Assembly: GCA_045537915.1 (NCBI GenBank)
Contig: JAZSQK010000035.1
Span: forward strand, 25,921-89,920
Direction of reading: 5' to 3'
DNA from: SFWF01 sp045537915
Lineage (GTDB): Bacteria > Bacillota > Clostridia > Oscillospirales > Acutalibacteraceae
Length of the DNA stretch: 64,000 bases
Shown: positions 26,735 through 36,082 of the stretch, in pieces
Numbering within the stretch: position 1 is the first letter of the stretch
Layout of the letters: each line of letters opens with the position of its first letter
Notes under the pieces: model-generated
Databases searched by the model: none
The model's input: the letters and a program-made list of their open reading frames with translations, nothing else
What the model was told of the DNA's origin: nothing
Program-made: the position numbers and the translations under genes

Positions 26735-27519
26735 GTTATCCTGTACCCCTGTTCCCTGCTCCTAAGGACAGTATTATCGACACTCATGCCCACTTTAACG
26801 ACCCTAAGTTTGACGGTTACAGGGATGAGCTTTTAAGCAACATTTCTTCCCTTGGTGTGTCAAAAATAGTCAACTGCGGCTGCTCGGATGAAACAAGCCT
26901 TGACTGTATTGCTTTGGCGGAGAAATATTCCCATATATATGCGGCGGTCGGCTACCACCCTTGCAGTGTAAATGGGGATATAAATATCGAAGCAATCGAA
27001 AAAATGCTCTCGCACGAAAAGGTTGTTGCCGTCGGCGAGATTGGTCTTGACTATTATTGGGACAAGACATATGTTGCAGAGCAAAAGGTTGCCTTCGAGC
27101 AGCAATTAGAACTGGCAAAAGGTTATAATATGCCTGTAATCATACACGACCGTGACGCTCATGCAGATACTATGGAAATTATCCGAAAATACAAACCCAC
27201 AGGCGTGTTTCACTGCTTTTCGGGCAGCGTCGAAACCGCCCGTGAGCTTATAAAAATAGGAATGTATATCGGTGTGGGCGGCGTATTGACCTTTAAAAAT
27301 TCAAGGCGGCTCAAGGAGGTTGCGGCCGACATTCCGCTTAAATATATCCTTCTTGAAACCGACGCCCCCTACCTTGCTCCCGAGCCTATGAGAGGAAAGA
27401 CAAACAACTCATCACTCATTATCTATGTAGCAGAGGCTCTGGCTGAGATAAAGGGTGTTTCGATAGAAACTATTTTAAGCCAGACAAAAGAAAACTCTGA
27501 AAAATTATTTAATTTTTAA
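26731..27519 (+). CDS. tatD: TatD-family metal-dependent DNase
   Basis: 262 residues. Metal ligands: IDTHAHFND (H-x-H), GEIGLDYYWD (Glu), VIIHDRDAH, GVFHCFSG and ETDAPYLAPEP (Asp). TatD proteins act as 3'-5' exonuclease/DNase or tRNA-processing type phosphoesterases. Coupled to metG (ATGA), a common Firmicute arrangement near ksgA. Followed by a strong terminator. Confidence 0.93.
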   Translation: MSYPVPLFPAPKDSIIDTHAHFNDPKFDGYRDELLSNISSLGVSKIVNCGCSDETSLDCIALAEKYSHIYAAVGYHPCSVNGDINIEAIEKMLSHEKVVAVGEIGLDYYWDKTYVAEQKVAFEQQLELAKGYNMPVIIHDRDAHADTMEIIRKYKPTGVFHCFSGSVETARELIKIGMYIGVGGVLTFKNSRRLKEVAADIPLKYILLETDAPYLAPEPMRGKTNNSSLIIYVAEALAEIKGVSIETILSQTKENSEKLFNF

Positions 27520-27520
27520 A

Positions 27521-27553
27521 AACAACGACCAAGATTTTCTTGGTCGTTGTTTG
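27521..27553 (+). terminator. Terminator after tatD
   Basis: Inverted repeat AACAACGACCAAG / CTTGGTCGTTGTT with a short loop and a T-rich tail, directly after the tatD stop. Confidence 0.85.
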
Positions 27554-27580
27554 TTTTCTCAAATAAACTCCTTGTATAAT
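27551..27580 (+). promoter_or_regulatory. Candidate promoter of the microprotein gene
   Basis: TTGTTT (27551-27556), 18 bases, TATAAT (27575-27580). The -35 hexamer overlaps the tail of the tatD terminator. It would give a leader of about 40 bases. Confidence 0.5.
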
Positions 27581-27625
27581 ATTTGTTTTTAATGACAAAA
27601 TAATTTTGAAAGCGGGGTGAATTCC

Positions 27626-27742
27626 ATGGACCAGAACAGAAATCAGAACAACAATCAGAATAAGAACGATCAGAACAAGAATAATCAGCAGAATAAAAAC
27701 AATCAGAAAAACGAAAACAAAAAGAATCAGAATAACGACTAA
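27626..27742 (+). CDS. Asn/Gln-rich 38-residue microprotein
   Basis: ATG at 27626 and TAA at 27740-27742, with GGGGTGA seven bases upstream. By my count the product has 18 Asn, 8 Gln, 6 Lys, 3 Asp, one each of Glu, Arg and Met, and nothing else: no hydrophobic residue except the initiator, no Gly, Pro, Ser or Cys. It is a monocistronic unit with its own candidate promoter and a perfect hairpin terminator right after it, so it is likely a real gene, not a chance frame. The composition implies a fully disordered, mildly basic polymer. Function unknown; small Asn/Gln/Lys-rich proteins occur among spore proteins, but no SASP motif is seen. Confidence 0.65.
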   Translation: MDQNRNQNNNQNKNDQNKNNQQNKNNQKNENKKNQNND

Positions 27743-27756
27743 TTCTTACGATTTTA

Positions 27757-27784
27757 AAAGGCTCGAAGATAACTTCGAGCCTTT
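27757..27784 (+). terminator. Terminator after the microprotein gene
   Basis: Perfect 12-bp stem AAAGGCTCGAAG / CTTCGAGCCTTT with a four-base loop (ATAA), 14 bp after the stop, followed by AATTTGTT. Confidence 0.8.
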
Positions 27785-27814
27785 AATTTGTTCGTGTTTG
27801 CTTAAGTATAAAGG

Positions 27815-27836
27815 GTGTAGTCTGATTAGACTACAC
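27815..27836. terminator. Inverted repeat, possible terminator
   Basis: GTGTAGTCT / AGACTACAC with loop GATT, followed on the plus strand by GCAAATTTTTTGC. It lies between convergent units and may terminate either; the T tract is better on the plus strand. Confidence 0.45.
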
Positions 27837-27912
27837 GCAAATTTTTTGCTGGACTTACATCTATCTCTAACAATATTCTATCACATTTTAAAAATTTTTT
27901 CAAACGAAAATT

Positions 27913-29859
27913 TTACTGAATTGACTTAAAATATGCAAAAATACCGTCAACGAAGGCGTCTGCGCATTTGTCATTAAAGCCGTCGTCAATCATCTGATTA
28001 TATTCCTCATAGTTGCTTATGAATCCGTTTTCGGTAAGAACTACGGGGCAGTGGGTATTTCTGCAAAGATAGAAATAGTGCGATTTCACACCGCTCCATC
28101 TTGTTGTGTTGTATAGCGCCTTTTGCTCGGTGGTCTCGTAGATATATTTGGCTGCAGCTGCGGAAAAAGCGTTGAAATGATATGAATTAAATCCTCGAGG
28201 ATAGGTAGCCCCGTTTGAGTTTCTGTGTATCGCCAAAACAAAATCGGGCTTTATATCCCTGACCTTATTCATACGCTCGAGTACCGAAACGGTAGAGTTG
28301 TCGGTTCTTGTCATATAAACGGTTGCACCAAAGCTCTCAAGTTTTGTTTTGAGCTTGGTTGCCAGGGTTAGATTTAAAGCGGCCTCGGTTTTTGGGCCGT
28401 ATGATGGCGACACGGCTCCCGGGTCTGCGCCGCCGTGTCCTGCGTCAATAAGAATAACTGCACCTTCCAGAGAATATCCGTATTGATTATCCGTCCTATT
28501 TAGAATTACAGGATTAAGGAAGCTGAAAACAAGTTGTCCTTCATTGTTATACTCAGCAGACCATCCGTAAAACTTACCCTTATTTTTAAGGTAAAGCCTG
28601 AGGGTATAGTCAACCTCATTCTCTATTATCTCATATGAAGAAAATATCCTGTTTGTGCTTAGGTCTATCTCTCCCGTAAACTGCGCCGCATAACAGAAGG
28701 TTATATCTATATAGGAATATGTTGCAGAGCTTATTGTAAAATCGGTGTTTCCGTTATAGCTCTGGGGCAACAAGTCAAAGAGAAAGGGGGCCTTCCAATC
28801 CACATCAAGGGTTAAAACCGAATGTCTTCCTTCAGAGGAAAAGTCGGCTATACCGACACTGTTTGTGTCGGGCAGACTTCCCTTGTAAACCTTAAGGTTT
28901 TCGCCCGTATTGTTTGTCCGCATATAAAGGCGTTTGCCGTATCGCAGGGTTCTGACTTTGTTAGAGCCCAATTCTATTTCGTCCGAGCAATAATCAACCG
29001 TTCCTTTTGGCAGATAGTTGTTTGTCGGACGGGAAATATCCTTGCTATCCGAAACGCTTAAGGTTTCTGCGCTTCGGCATATTACCTCGGCAACATTTGT
29101 TTTTCCGACATTTTTGTAGTCGGCGCCGCTCGGCATTACATAGCCCTTATCGTCATATGTAATGGTTCGGCGGATTGTTACGCTTGAACCGTTTACCGTT
29201 TCCTTGCCCTCCGAGGAGGTCGCTTCGAAAACGATTTTTCCTAAATCCACGTTTCTGTAATAATTTACAGGCATTGTGAGGGTTGCGAGGAAATATGAAT
29301 ATTCCCCGTCCGACGATCCGCTTTGCTCAGAAAGGGTTACTGTTGTTCCGTTAAGTCGAGCCGACACACTGCTTCCGGTAAGAGCTCTTACCTTTACCGT
29401 AAGCTTTGAATTGCCGTCTAATGTTAGGCTGTCGGTAGGCATAACCTCTGTAATTACCTTTTTCTTGCGAACTACCGTATATCTCTTTTCTGTATTTTGG
29501 GTAACGGTTATTACATTTTCTCCCATAACGAGACTTATGGTATGCGAAAAACTTCCGTCTTCTCCCATTTCAACCTCTTCCCCGTTTATATAAAGAGGAA
29601 TTGCAGTGTCGCCGCTTCCTGTTACCGTTATTGATTCTGTAAAGACCGTTATATTATCAGTAGGATATGTAACCTCAAGAGGAACTGTTAGGTCTTGCGA
29701 AGAGTCGGATTGGGGAGTACTGCTTGTCTGATCGGGGTATGAGCTAAAACTGCCGACAGGTCTATATTCCTCAGGCAAAAAAAGCCACAAAAGCACCGCC
29801 GTTGCAATAAGTACAACAGCTACAGATGAAAGAATTATAATTAAAACATTTTTGCTCAT
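27913..29859 (-). CDS. N-acetylmuramoyl-L-alanine amidase (Amidase_3) with a large extracellular N-terminal region
   Basis: 648 residues. One membrane segment at about 6-27 (a signal anchor) is followed by a Ser/Thr linker and about 380 residues of beta-rich domains, including one like a bacterial Ig fold (FTESITVTGSGDTAIPLYING). The Amidase_3 domain is at about 470-645: zinc ligands His in IDAGHGGADPGA, Glu in PKTEAALN, His in LAIHRNSNG, and the catalytic Glu in VVLTENGF. It cuts the bond between MurNAc and the stem peptide outside the cell. It has the same catalytic family as the broken cwlD at 60,093. Single gene unit; the foldase lipoprotein lies upstream, beyond a terminator. Confidence 0.88.
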   Translation of the reverse strand: MSKNVLIIILSSVAVVLIATAVLLWLFLPEEYRPVGSFSSYPDQTSSTPQSDSSQDLTVPLEVTYPTDNITVFTESITVTGSGDTAIPLYINGEEVEMGEDGSFSHTISLVMGENVITVTQNTEKRYTVVRKKKVITEVMPTDSLTLDGNSKLTVKVRALTGSSVSARLNGTTVTLSEQSGSSDGEYSYFLATLTMPVNYYRNVDLGKIVFEATSSEGKETVNGSSVTIRRTITYDDKGYVMPSGADYKNVGKTNVAEVICRSAETLSVSDSKDISRPTNNYLPKGTVDYCSDEIELGSNKVRTLRYGKRLYMRTNNTGENLKVYKGSLPDTNSVGIADFSSEGRHSVLTLDVDWKAPFLFDLLPQSYNGNTDFTISSATYSYIDITFCYAAQFTGEIDLSTNRIFSSYEIIENEVDYTLRLYLKNKGKFYGWSAEYNNEGQLVFSFLNPVILNRTDNQYGYSLEGAVILIDAGHGGADPGAVSPSYGPKTEAALNLTLATKLKTKLESFGATVYMTRTDNSTVSVLERMNKVRDIKPDFVLAIHRNSNGATYPRGFNSYHFNAFSAAAAKYIYETTEQKALYNTTRWSGVKSHYFYLCRNTHCPVVLTENGFISNYEEYNQMIDDGFNDKCADAFVDGIFAYFKSIQ

Positions 29860-29905
29860 TTAACCAAGACTTCCTTTTAATAAGCTATACGCTTTATTAA
29901 AACAA

Positions 29906-29925
29906 CGGGATCCCGAAAGATCCCG
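29906..29925 (-). terminator. Terminator after the foldase-like lipoprotein gene
   Basis: Stem CGGGATC / GATCCCG with a six-base loop, followed on the minus strand by TTGTTTT. Confidence 0.7.
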
Positions 29926-29938
29926 CTTTAAGTGATTT

Positions 29939-31015
29939 TTAATATCCGTAGTATATGTTCTTAACCTTAAACTGACCGATAGCGAACCTGCTTACAGTGT
30001 ATTCAAGTTCATTGACCTTTTCCTCAACGGCGTTTTCGAACTCTTCGCCACGGGCTAAATACAACAGGTCGGAGGCAAGATATTCATCTCTATAATAACT
30101 GTCTGAATTTATATCCTTTTTAACAACCAGATAAACTACCTTTTTCTCTGTGTCCGAAATAATTTTCATCTCGCCCAAAGCCATTGCCTTAATAGTTTCA
30201 AAATGAGAGGTTTCGGCATCTGTCTTATCCGAGCCGACGATAGAAATATACTCGTCCTTGGGAGCAGGTGTATCAGAATCGGTTTCTTCCTCTTCTTCCT
30301 CACTGTCCTTTATTTCATTATATTCCTTATAAATGGTCTCAAAGCTCTCGCCGTTTTCAAGGCGTTTTTTGTAGCCCTCCATCTTGCTAACATAGTCCTC
30401 TACCTTGGGACTGGTTTCAGATGAATAATCCTTGGCCAAAGCGTAGACAGCCATATAATTCTCATCCATCAGCTTTTGAAGCTCGTCATCGCCGACCGCC
30501 TTTTCTCCTTCTTTTCCGTAAAGAGATTTAAAATAGTTGTCAGCCAGATAATCAAGCTTGATTGCCTCAAGATAGGTTTCATAGCTTACACCATTGGCGG
30601 GCAGAATTGCAGAATAGCCGTACTGTTGCCAGTAATACTGCGCCTGATAAACTGCATTAGCAGTATTCTCATCAGAAAGGGTAATGTTGTTTTCCTTGCA
30701 GATATTTCTGTATACAATAGCACGAGCGCAGTTTTTTATTGCCTCATCAACAACATAATCCGAATACTTTTTGCCGTCAATTGTCTGCTTAAGATAATCA
30801 AAGCCCTCTGCCGAAGTATCATAATTTTCTGTGTCCTCACTTATAAGATTCTTAGCGGCAGTATCGGCTAAGATAAGATAGTATGAGTACATAGCCGAGG
30901 TTATGGTATCCTCTCCCGAAGAGATGGCAACCTCTCCCTGCTTATGACAAGCAGTAAATGAAAAGGCCATAGCAATAATAAGTAATACGGCAACAATGCC
31001 CTTTAGGTTTTTCAT
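29939..31015 (-). CDS. SurA/PrsA-like foldase lipoprotein
   Basis: 358 residues. A lipoprotein signal ends in FTAC with lipid-attachment Cys23. Residues about 35-210 form a helical SurA_N-like chaperone segment (TSAMYSYYLILADTAAKNLI), and a region near 270-310 (FETIKAMALGEMKIISDTEKKVVYLVVKK) looks like the end of a parvulin PpiC domain, reduced in size. An acidic Glu/Asp-rich linker lies at about 235-250. It probably assists folding of exported proteins on the outer membrane face. About 80 bp downstream of mfd in the same direction. Confidence 0.75.
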   Translation of the reverse strand: MKNLKGIVAVLLIIAMAFSFTACHKQGEVAISSGEDTITSAMYSYYLILADTAAKNLISEDTENYDTSAEGFDYLKQTIDGKKYSDYVVDEAIKNCARAIVYRNICKENNITLSDENTANAVYQAQYYWQQYGYSAILPANGVSYETYLEAIKLDYLADNYFKSLYGKEGEKAVGDDELQKLMDENYMAVYALAKDYSSETSPKVEDYVSKMEGYKKRLENGESFETIYKEYNEIKDSEEEEEETDSDTPAPKDEYISIVGSDKTDAETSHFETIKAMALGEMKIISDTEKKVVYLVVKKDINSDSYYRDEYLASDLLYLARGEEFENAVEEKVNELEYTVSRFAIGQFKVKNIYYGY

Positions 31016-31098
31016 CAGTTATCCTCCGTAGCGATATAAATACATTTTAATTATTATAATATAGAACGCTGAAAATGTCCACAGTAAAATTGTAAATT

Positions 31099-34000
31099 CT
31101 ACAGTATTCCCGCAATTTCCCTTACAGCCTCGGCTGCCGTCTGTCCCTTTTTCAGTTTTACGGCATAATAGGGCTTCTCAGAAACCTTCAGAGCCACCCT
31201 TCCCTCAAGACTGTCGCAAAGCTTGTTCACTTGTTCTTCTTTAATCTCATTTATTTTAAGATTAAGGGTGTCTCCGGTCTGGGTTATCTCGTAAATTCCG
31301 TTTGCCTGTGCCCTGCTTCTGAAAAGGGCTACATCTATAAGTCCCATTACCGATTTTGGCGGTTCTCCGAAACGGTCGCAAAGCTCATCAATAACATCCT
31401 GGGCGTCCTCATTTGTTTTAATCTCGGCTATTCTCTTATATATTCCGAGTCTGGCAGGTAGACTTTCTATATAATTTTCGGGTATATGCGCCGAAATGTT
31501 AAGATCAACCAGACACTCGGCTTCGGGCTCGGTCTTGATTCCCTTTTCCTCTCCCATAGCCTCACTCAGCAGTTTAAGGTACATATCGTATCCCACCGCC
31601 TCCATGTTTCCGTGCTGTTCTCCTCCTAAAATGCTTCCCGCTCCCCTTATCTCAAGGTCACGCATTGCAATCTTAAAGCCCGAGCCAAACTCGGTGTATT
31701 CCCTTATAGCCTCAAGCCTTTTTGTAGCAACCTCACTGAGTCCTCTGCCCTGTCTGAAGCAAAAATATGCATAGGCTCTTCTCGGCGATCTTCCCACTCG
31801 ACCTCTTAACTGGTGGAGCTGAGAAAGTCCGAAACGGTCGGCATCCTCTATTATAAGGGTGTTGGCATTGGGAACATCAACCCCCGTTTCTATTATGGTG
31901 GTGCAGACAAGCAGATCTATCTCATGCTCTGTCAGTTTGCGCCATACCTCAGACAGCTCTTCCTCGCTCATTTTTCCGTGAGCAACGGCAATTCTGCAGT
32001 CTTCAAGCTGTTCTTTGAGCCGAAGCGCCACTCGGTCTATGGTTTCTACCCGATTGTGAATATAATATACCTGACCGCCTCGGCGCAGTTCCTTTCTTAT
32101 AGCCTCTATAAGAAGTCCGTTGTTATGCTCCATAACATAGGTCTGGACAGGATGACGGTCGGAGGGCGCCTCATCTATCGATGAAAGATCCCTGAGCCCC
32201 GACATAGCCATATTAAGAGTTCTCGGTATGGGTGTCGCCGAGAGGGTAAGCACATCGACTGCGGGATATGCCTCCTTAAGCTTCTCCTTTTGCGCTACGC
32301 CGAACCTCTGCTCCTCGTCTATTATAACCAGTCCGAGATCCTTGAACACAACATCCTTTGAAATAAGGCGGTGGGTGCCGACTACAAGATCCACATTGCC
32401 CCGCTTTAACCCTAAAACAGTCTTTTGTTGCTCCTTGGGACTGACAAATCTTGATAGCATTTTTACCGTAACAGGCATATCGCCAAAGCGTTTAATAATG
32501 GTATTATAGTGCTGCCAGGCAAGTATGGTGGTCGGTACCAAAACGGCGCACTGTTTACCCTCGCTTATGCACTTGAAGGCGGCACGAAGGGCAACCTCGG
32601 TCTTCCCGAAGCCGACATCTCCGCAGAGCAGACGGTCCATGGGAACCGGTCTTTCCATATCATCCTTTATTTCATTGACACAGCGTAGCTGATCCTCGGT
32701 TTCCTCATACTCAAACCGCCTTTCAAAGTCGCTTTGAAGGTCGGTATCGGCAGAAAAGGCATGCCCCTTTACCGACATTCTTTTTGCATAAAGCTCGGTA
32801 AGCTGCTTTGCCATATCCCGAACGGCGGCACGAACCCTTTTTCGTGTTTTTTGCCACTCCTGACCGCCCAGACGGTTAAGCCTTATATTTCCCTCTTCGG
32901 CTGCGCCTATATACTTTGAAACAAGGTCCAGCTGGGTTACGGGAACATAAAGAATATCTCCCTTGGCATATTTAATCTTTATATAATCCTTGGTTACAGG
33001 GCCACTTGTTATTCGGTTTATTCCCTCAAAAACGCCAATGCCGTGAGATGCGTGTACAACATAATCCCCGTATCTTAATTCATCAAGTGAGCTGACTGCG
33101 TTTTTAGCCCTTTTCTTTTTATAACTCTTTTGCTCCCCATATATCTTTTTATGTGTAATAAAGGCAAACTTAAGCTCGGGTATCTCAAAACCGGAAGAAA
33201 GTCCTCCGCCTGTTACGACCACGCCTTTTGTGGGAAGTCCTTTTATCCTTTCAAGATAAAGAGCGCTTATACCCGTGTTATTCAGGTCCTCGCTCAAAAG
33301 CTTTGCCGCCTTTTCGCTTCCCGCAGCAATTACCACAAGACCGCCTATAGAAAGCATATACCCTATATCCTCTTTAAGCACCGAAATATCTCCGCCCCAT
33401 GCAGAGTTGCGCTTGAAATCAAAAACTACCGTGTCTTTAAGTCCAAAGGGCAGGGTTGAGGGTAAAAAGCTGTCGAGCAAAATTCCCTTTGAGCAGACAT
33501 CTGTCATTTCCTGCTCATCAAGATAAAACTTGGCAATCTGTTTCTGGAGGCACCCGTCCTCTAAAAAGAGTTTGATGTCCTCGTTTTGCTGTGAAGTGAG
33601 ATTTTTTATCCTTTCCCTTACCGAGCTAAATTCATAGGTTATGATGAGAGGCTCATCAAAATAATCAAAAACGGTTGATGCACCGTAAATTAGACTTATA
33701 TATCGGTCAAGTCCGATTTTTACACCTGCGCCGAGCGCCTCAATATCCCGCTCGACCGAGGCCCTTTGATTTTCGGTAAAGCCCTTTGAATTTTTAAGAT
33801 ATTCCTTTAAAATTTCGACCAGTTTATCATTCTCGCAAAGCACCTCACCTGCGGGTGCGATAACAATGCTGTCGACCTTCTGGACTCGGCGTTGGGAATC
33901 GGCCTCAAAATAAGATATGGTATCAATCTCATCTCCCCAGAAATCAATTCTGCAGGGCATTTCGCTGTTTATTGCAAAGAGGTCTAGAATTCCGCCCCTT

Positions 34001-34521
34001 ACCGCAAACTGTCCGACACCGTCTACTAACTCTACTCTCACATAACCTGCCCTTACAAGCCTGTCGCAAAGCTCAGCCAAATTAACACTCTCGCCCTCGC
34101 TTAAAGCAAAGGTGTTTTCCTTTAAAACCTCGGGCAAAACGGTATACTGCGCCGCCGCCTCCAAGGATAAACAGAGCAGATCAAAAGCCCCATCCAGAAT
34201 CTTGGATAGGGTGTCTATTCTCTTATATTCATACTCCTTCGACTGCCCGACAAACCCAGCCACAGCAAAATCTCTCGAGGGCAAAAGCCCGGCCTTTACG
34301 CCAAGGGCTTTAAGGTCCTCGCATACAATCGTTGCGGACCCCTCATCGGGCGTGATGAGTATGATTTTTCGTTCTGTTTCCTTTAAAAGCGCCGATGTCA
34401 AAAGGGTTTTGTGAATATCGGAAAGTCCTGATGCCTCTATCGGCAGACTTCCTTTCTCGATATTCTTAAGCACCTGTTTAAAGCCGCTGCTTTTAAGGAT
34501 GACGGAATTAAGAAAATTCAA
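31099..34521 (-). CDS. mfd: Transcription-repair coupling factor
   Basis: 1140 residues, the usual Mfd length. Order: UvrB-homology region (GVRAGLLPSR-like N-terminus), RNA polymerase interaction domain (LRYGDYVVHASHGIGVFEGI, about 490), RecG-like translocase with Walker A GDVGFGKTE and DEEQRFGV, TRG motif region ADRFGLSQLHQLRGRVGRS, and a C-terminal D7 domain. Mfd removes stalled RNA polymerase and recruits UvrA. It follows pth by 13 bp, as in many Firmicutes. Confidence 0.95.
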   Translation of the reverse strand: MNFLNSVILKSSGFKQVLKNIEKGSLPIEASGLSDIHKTLLTSALLKETERKIILITPDEGSATIVCEDLKALGVKAGLLPSRDFAVAGFVGQSKEYEYKRIDTLSKILDGAFDLLCLSLEAAAQYTVLPEVLKENTFALSEGESVNLAELCDRLVRAGYVRVELVDGVGQFAVRGGILDLFAINSEMPCRIDFWGDEIDTISYFEADSQRRVQKVDSIVIAPAGEVLCENDKLVEILKEYLKNSKGFTENQRASVERDIEALGAGVKIGLDRYISLIYGASTVFDYFDEPLIITYEFSSVRERIKNLTSQQNEDIKLFLEDGCLQKQIAKFYLDEQEMTDVCSKGILLDSFLPSTLPFGLKDTVVFDFKRNSAWGGDISVLKEDIGYMLSIGGLVVIAAGSEKAAKLLSEDLNNTGISALYLERIKGLPTKGVVVTGGGLSSGFEIPELKFAFITHKKIYGEQKSYKKKRAKNAVSSLDELRYGDYVVHASHGIGVFEGINRITSGPVTKDYIKIKYAKGDILYVPVTQLDLVSKYIGAAEEGNIRLNRLGGQEWQKTRKRVRAAVRDMAKQLTELYAKRMSVKGHAFSADTDLQSDFERRFEYEETEDQLRCVNEIKDDMERPVPMDRLLCGDVGFGKTEVALRAAFKCISEGKQCAVLVPTTILAWQHYNTIIKRFGDMPVTVKMLSRFVSPKEQQKTVLGLKRGNVDLVVGTHRLISKDVVFKDLGLVIIDEEQRFGVAQKEKLKEAYPAVDVLTLSATPIPRTLNMAMSGLRDLSSIDEAPSDRHPVQTYVMEHNNGLLIEAIRKELRRGGQVYYIHNRVETIDRVALRLKEQLEDCRIAVAHGKMSEEELSEVWRKLTEHEIDLLVCTTIIETGVDVPNANTLIIEDADRFGLSQLHQLRGRVGRSPRRAYAYFCFRQGRGLSEVATKRLEAIREYTEFGSGFKIAMRDLEIRGAGSILGGEQHGNMEAVGYDMYLKLLSEAMGEEKGIKTEPEAECLVDLNISAHIPENYIESLPARLGIYKRIAEIKTNEDAQDVIDELCDRFGEPPKSVMGLIDVALFRSRAQANGIYEITQTGDTLNLKINEIKEEQVNKLCDSLEGRVALKVSEKPYYAVKLKKGQTAAEAVREIAGIL

Positions 34522-34534
34522 AGCTCTTCACCGT

Positions 34535-35137
34535 CTATTTAGAATATTTGTTCATAGCGCTGTCGACTCCCTTTAAAAGCAGTTCATCTACCGCCTTTAC
34601 GGTGTTTTTAAGCGCCTTTTCAACATCCTCGCTCTGCTCGGCGGGAAATCTTCCGAGCACCCAGTCCTTAAGGTCGTAATCGGGATGGGGCTTTGCTCCG
34701 ACTCCGATTTTTATTCTCATGAATTCATCAGAATTAAGGTGGGCTATTATATCCTTTATTCCGTTATGTCCACCCGCACTTCCCTTGCGTCTTATGCGTA
34801 TTGTACCGACATCGAGGGAAATATCGTCAAACATTACAAGTACACGCTCGGCAGGTATTTTATAGAATCTGCAAAGCTCTGCCACAGCCTCTCCGGAATT
34901 ATTCATATATGTCTGGGGCTTTGCAAGAAGAACCCGTTTCGAGTTTTCCCTATACTCTCCTGTGAGCGCCTTATTCTTCATTTTATCACAATTTATCCCG
35001 TGCTTTTCACAAAAGGCATCGAGGGCCCGAAAGCCTACGTTATGACGGGTGTTCTCATATTCTGCGCCCGGATTTCCCAGACCGATAAGAAAAAGATCGT
35101 ATTGGCATTTGCCCTGACCTTTTTTAAAACCGAACAA
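34535..35137 (-). CDS. pth: Peptidyl-tRNA hydrolase
   Basis: 200 residues. LIGLGNPGAEYENTRHNVGF holds the catalytic His, with KPQTYMNNSGEAV, VMFDDISLDVGTIRIRRKGSAGGHNG and RIKIGVGAKP following. It frees tRNA from peptidyl-tRNA that drops off the ribosome. About 13 residues precede the usual start, but no better ribosome binding site was found inside. First gene of a pth-mfd-foldase run with a consensus promoter. Confidence 0.95.
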   Translation of the reverse strand: MFGFKKGQGKCQYDLFLIGLGNPGAEYENTRHNVGFRALDAFCEKHGINCDKMKNKALTGEYRENSKRVLLAKPQTYMNNSGEAVAELCRFYKIPAERVLVMFDDISLDVGTIRIRRKGSAGGHNGIKDIIAHLNSDEFMRIKIGVGAKPHPDYDLKDWVLGRFPAEQSEDVEKALKNTVKAVDELLLKGVDSAMNKYSK

Positions 35138-35167
35138 ATCTTTTCAACTCCTATATTTGTTAAGCCC

Positions 35168-35196
35168 ATTATATTCGTTTTTTCTTCTTCTGTCAA
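35168..35196 (-). promoter_or_regulatory. Consensus promoter for pth-mfd
   Basis: On the minus strand TTGACA (35191-35196), exactly 17 bases, TATAAT (35168-35173): a perfect vegetative consensus. Confidence 0.8.
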
Positions 35197-35204
35197 TCTC
35201 ATCA

Positions 35205-35233
35205 TTGAAAACGAAAGGTTTATATAGTATAAT
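35205..35233 (+). promoter_or_regulatory. Promoter of the ymdB run
   Basis: TTGAAA (35205-35210), 17 bases, TATAAT (35228-35233), back to back with the pth promoter in the 126-bp divergent gap. Confidence 0.7.
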
Positions 35234-35263
35234 AAATATGTATATGTTTAATTCGGCGGTGGA

Positions 35264-36046
35264 ATGATGAAAATACTGGCTATAGGAGATGTCTGCGGAG
35301 GTATTGGCTGTGAAAAGCTTCAAAGCTCTCTGCCAAAGCTTAAAAAAGAACTCGGTATCGATTTTACGGTCGTTAACGGAGAAAATGCCGCAGATTCAAA
35401 CGGAATTTCCCCCGCCACCGCAAACCTGATACTCGGCTGTGGGGCAGACTGTGTTACAGGCGGTAATCACACCCTTCACAGAAAAGACAGTCACGAGCTG
35501 CTCGATCACAATGACAGGATTCTGCGGCCGGATAATTTCGACAAGGCAGAATATGGCTCAGGTTACTGTCTTGTTGATATGGGCTACTGTCTTGTGGCGG
35601 TCATAAACCTTTCGGGAATAGTTTATCTTGAAAAATGCGAGGCATCTAATCCTTTTTTAGCCGCCGACCGACTTGTAGAAAGGGCAAAAGCCGACGGCGC
35701 TTCGGTAATCATAGTTGATCTTCACGCCGAGGCTACAAGCGAAAAGAGGGCTATGGGCTTTTATCTTGACGGTAAGGTGTCGGCAGTTTTCGGAACCCAC
35801 ACCCACGTGCAGACAAGCGATGCCCAGATACTTCCCCACGGCACCGCCTATATTACCGATTTGGGAATGACCGGACCGAAACAAAGCGTTCTCGGTGTTG
35901 AGCCCCAAATTATCATCGACCGTTTTCGCAACGGGGCGACAGGCCGCTTTTGTCTTGCCGAGGGCGAATGTGTAATGGAAGGCGCTGTAATTACAGTAGA
36001 CCGAAAAACCGGTCTTGCAACCGATATTACGGCTATAAGAATTTAA
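35264..36046 (+). CDS. ymdB: YmdB-family metallophosphoesterase
   Basis: 260 residues. ILAIGDVCGGIG, VVNGENAA, GGNHT and the last GTHTHVQTSD are the dimetal ligands of the YmdB family, whose B. subtilis member is a 2',3'-cyclic nucleotide phosphodiesterase that affects sporulation and biofilm choice. Two ATG codons in a row are possible starts (35264, 35267); GGCGGTGGA lies just before. Start of a run with the solute-binding protein, yloU, yloV and recG. Confidence 0.9.
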   Translation: MMKILAIGDVCGGIGCEKLQSSLPKLKKELGIDFTVVNGENAADSNGISPATANLILGCGADCVTGGNHTLHRKDSHELLDHNDRILRPDNFDKAEYGSGYCLVDMGYCLVAVINLSGIVYLEKCEASNPFLAADRLVERAKADGASVIIVDLHAEATSEKRAMGFYLDGKVSAVFGTHTHVQTSDAQILPHGTAYITDLGMTGPKQSVLGVEPQIIIDRFRNGATGRFCLAEGECVMEGAVITVDRKTGLATDITAIRI

Positions 36047-36082
36047 TTTGCAATAGTACAGCATAATGAAAGGAGTTTTGGT

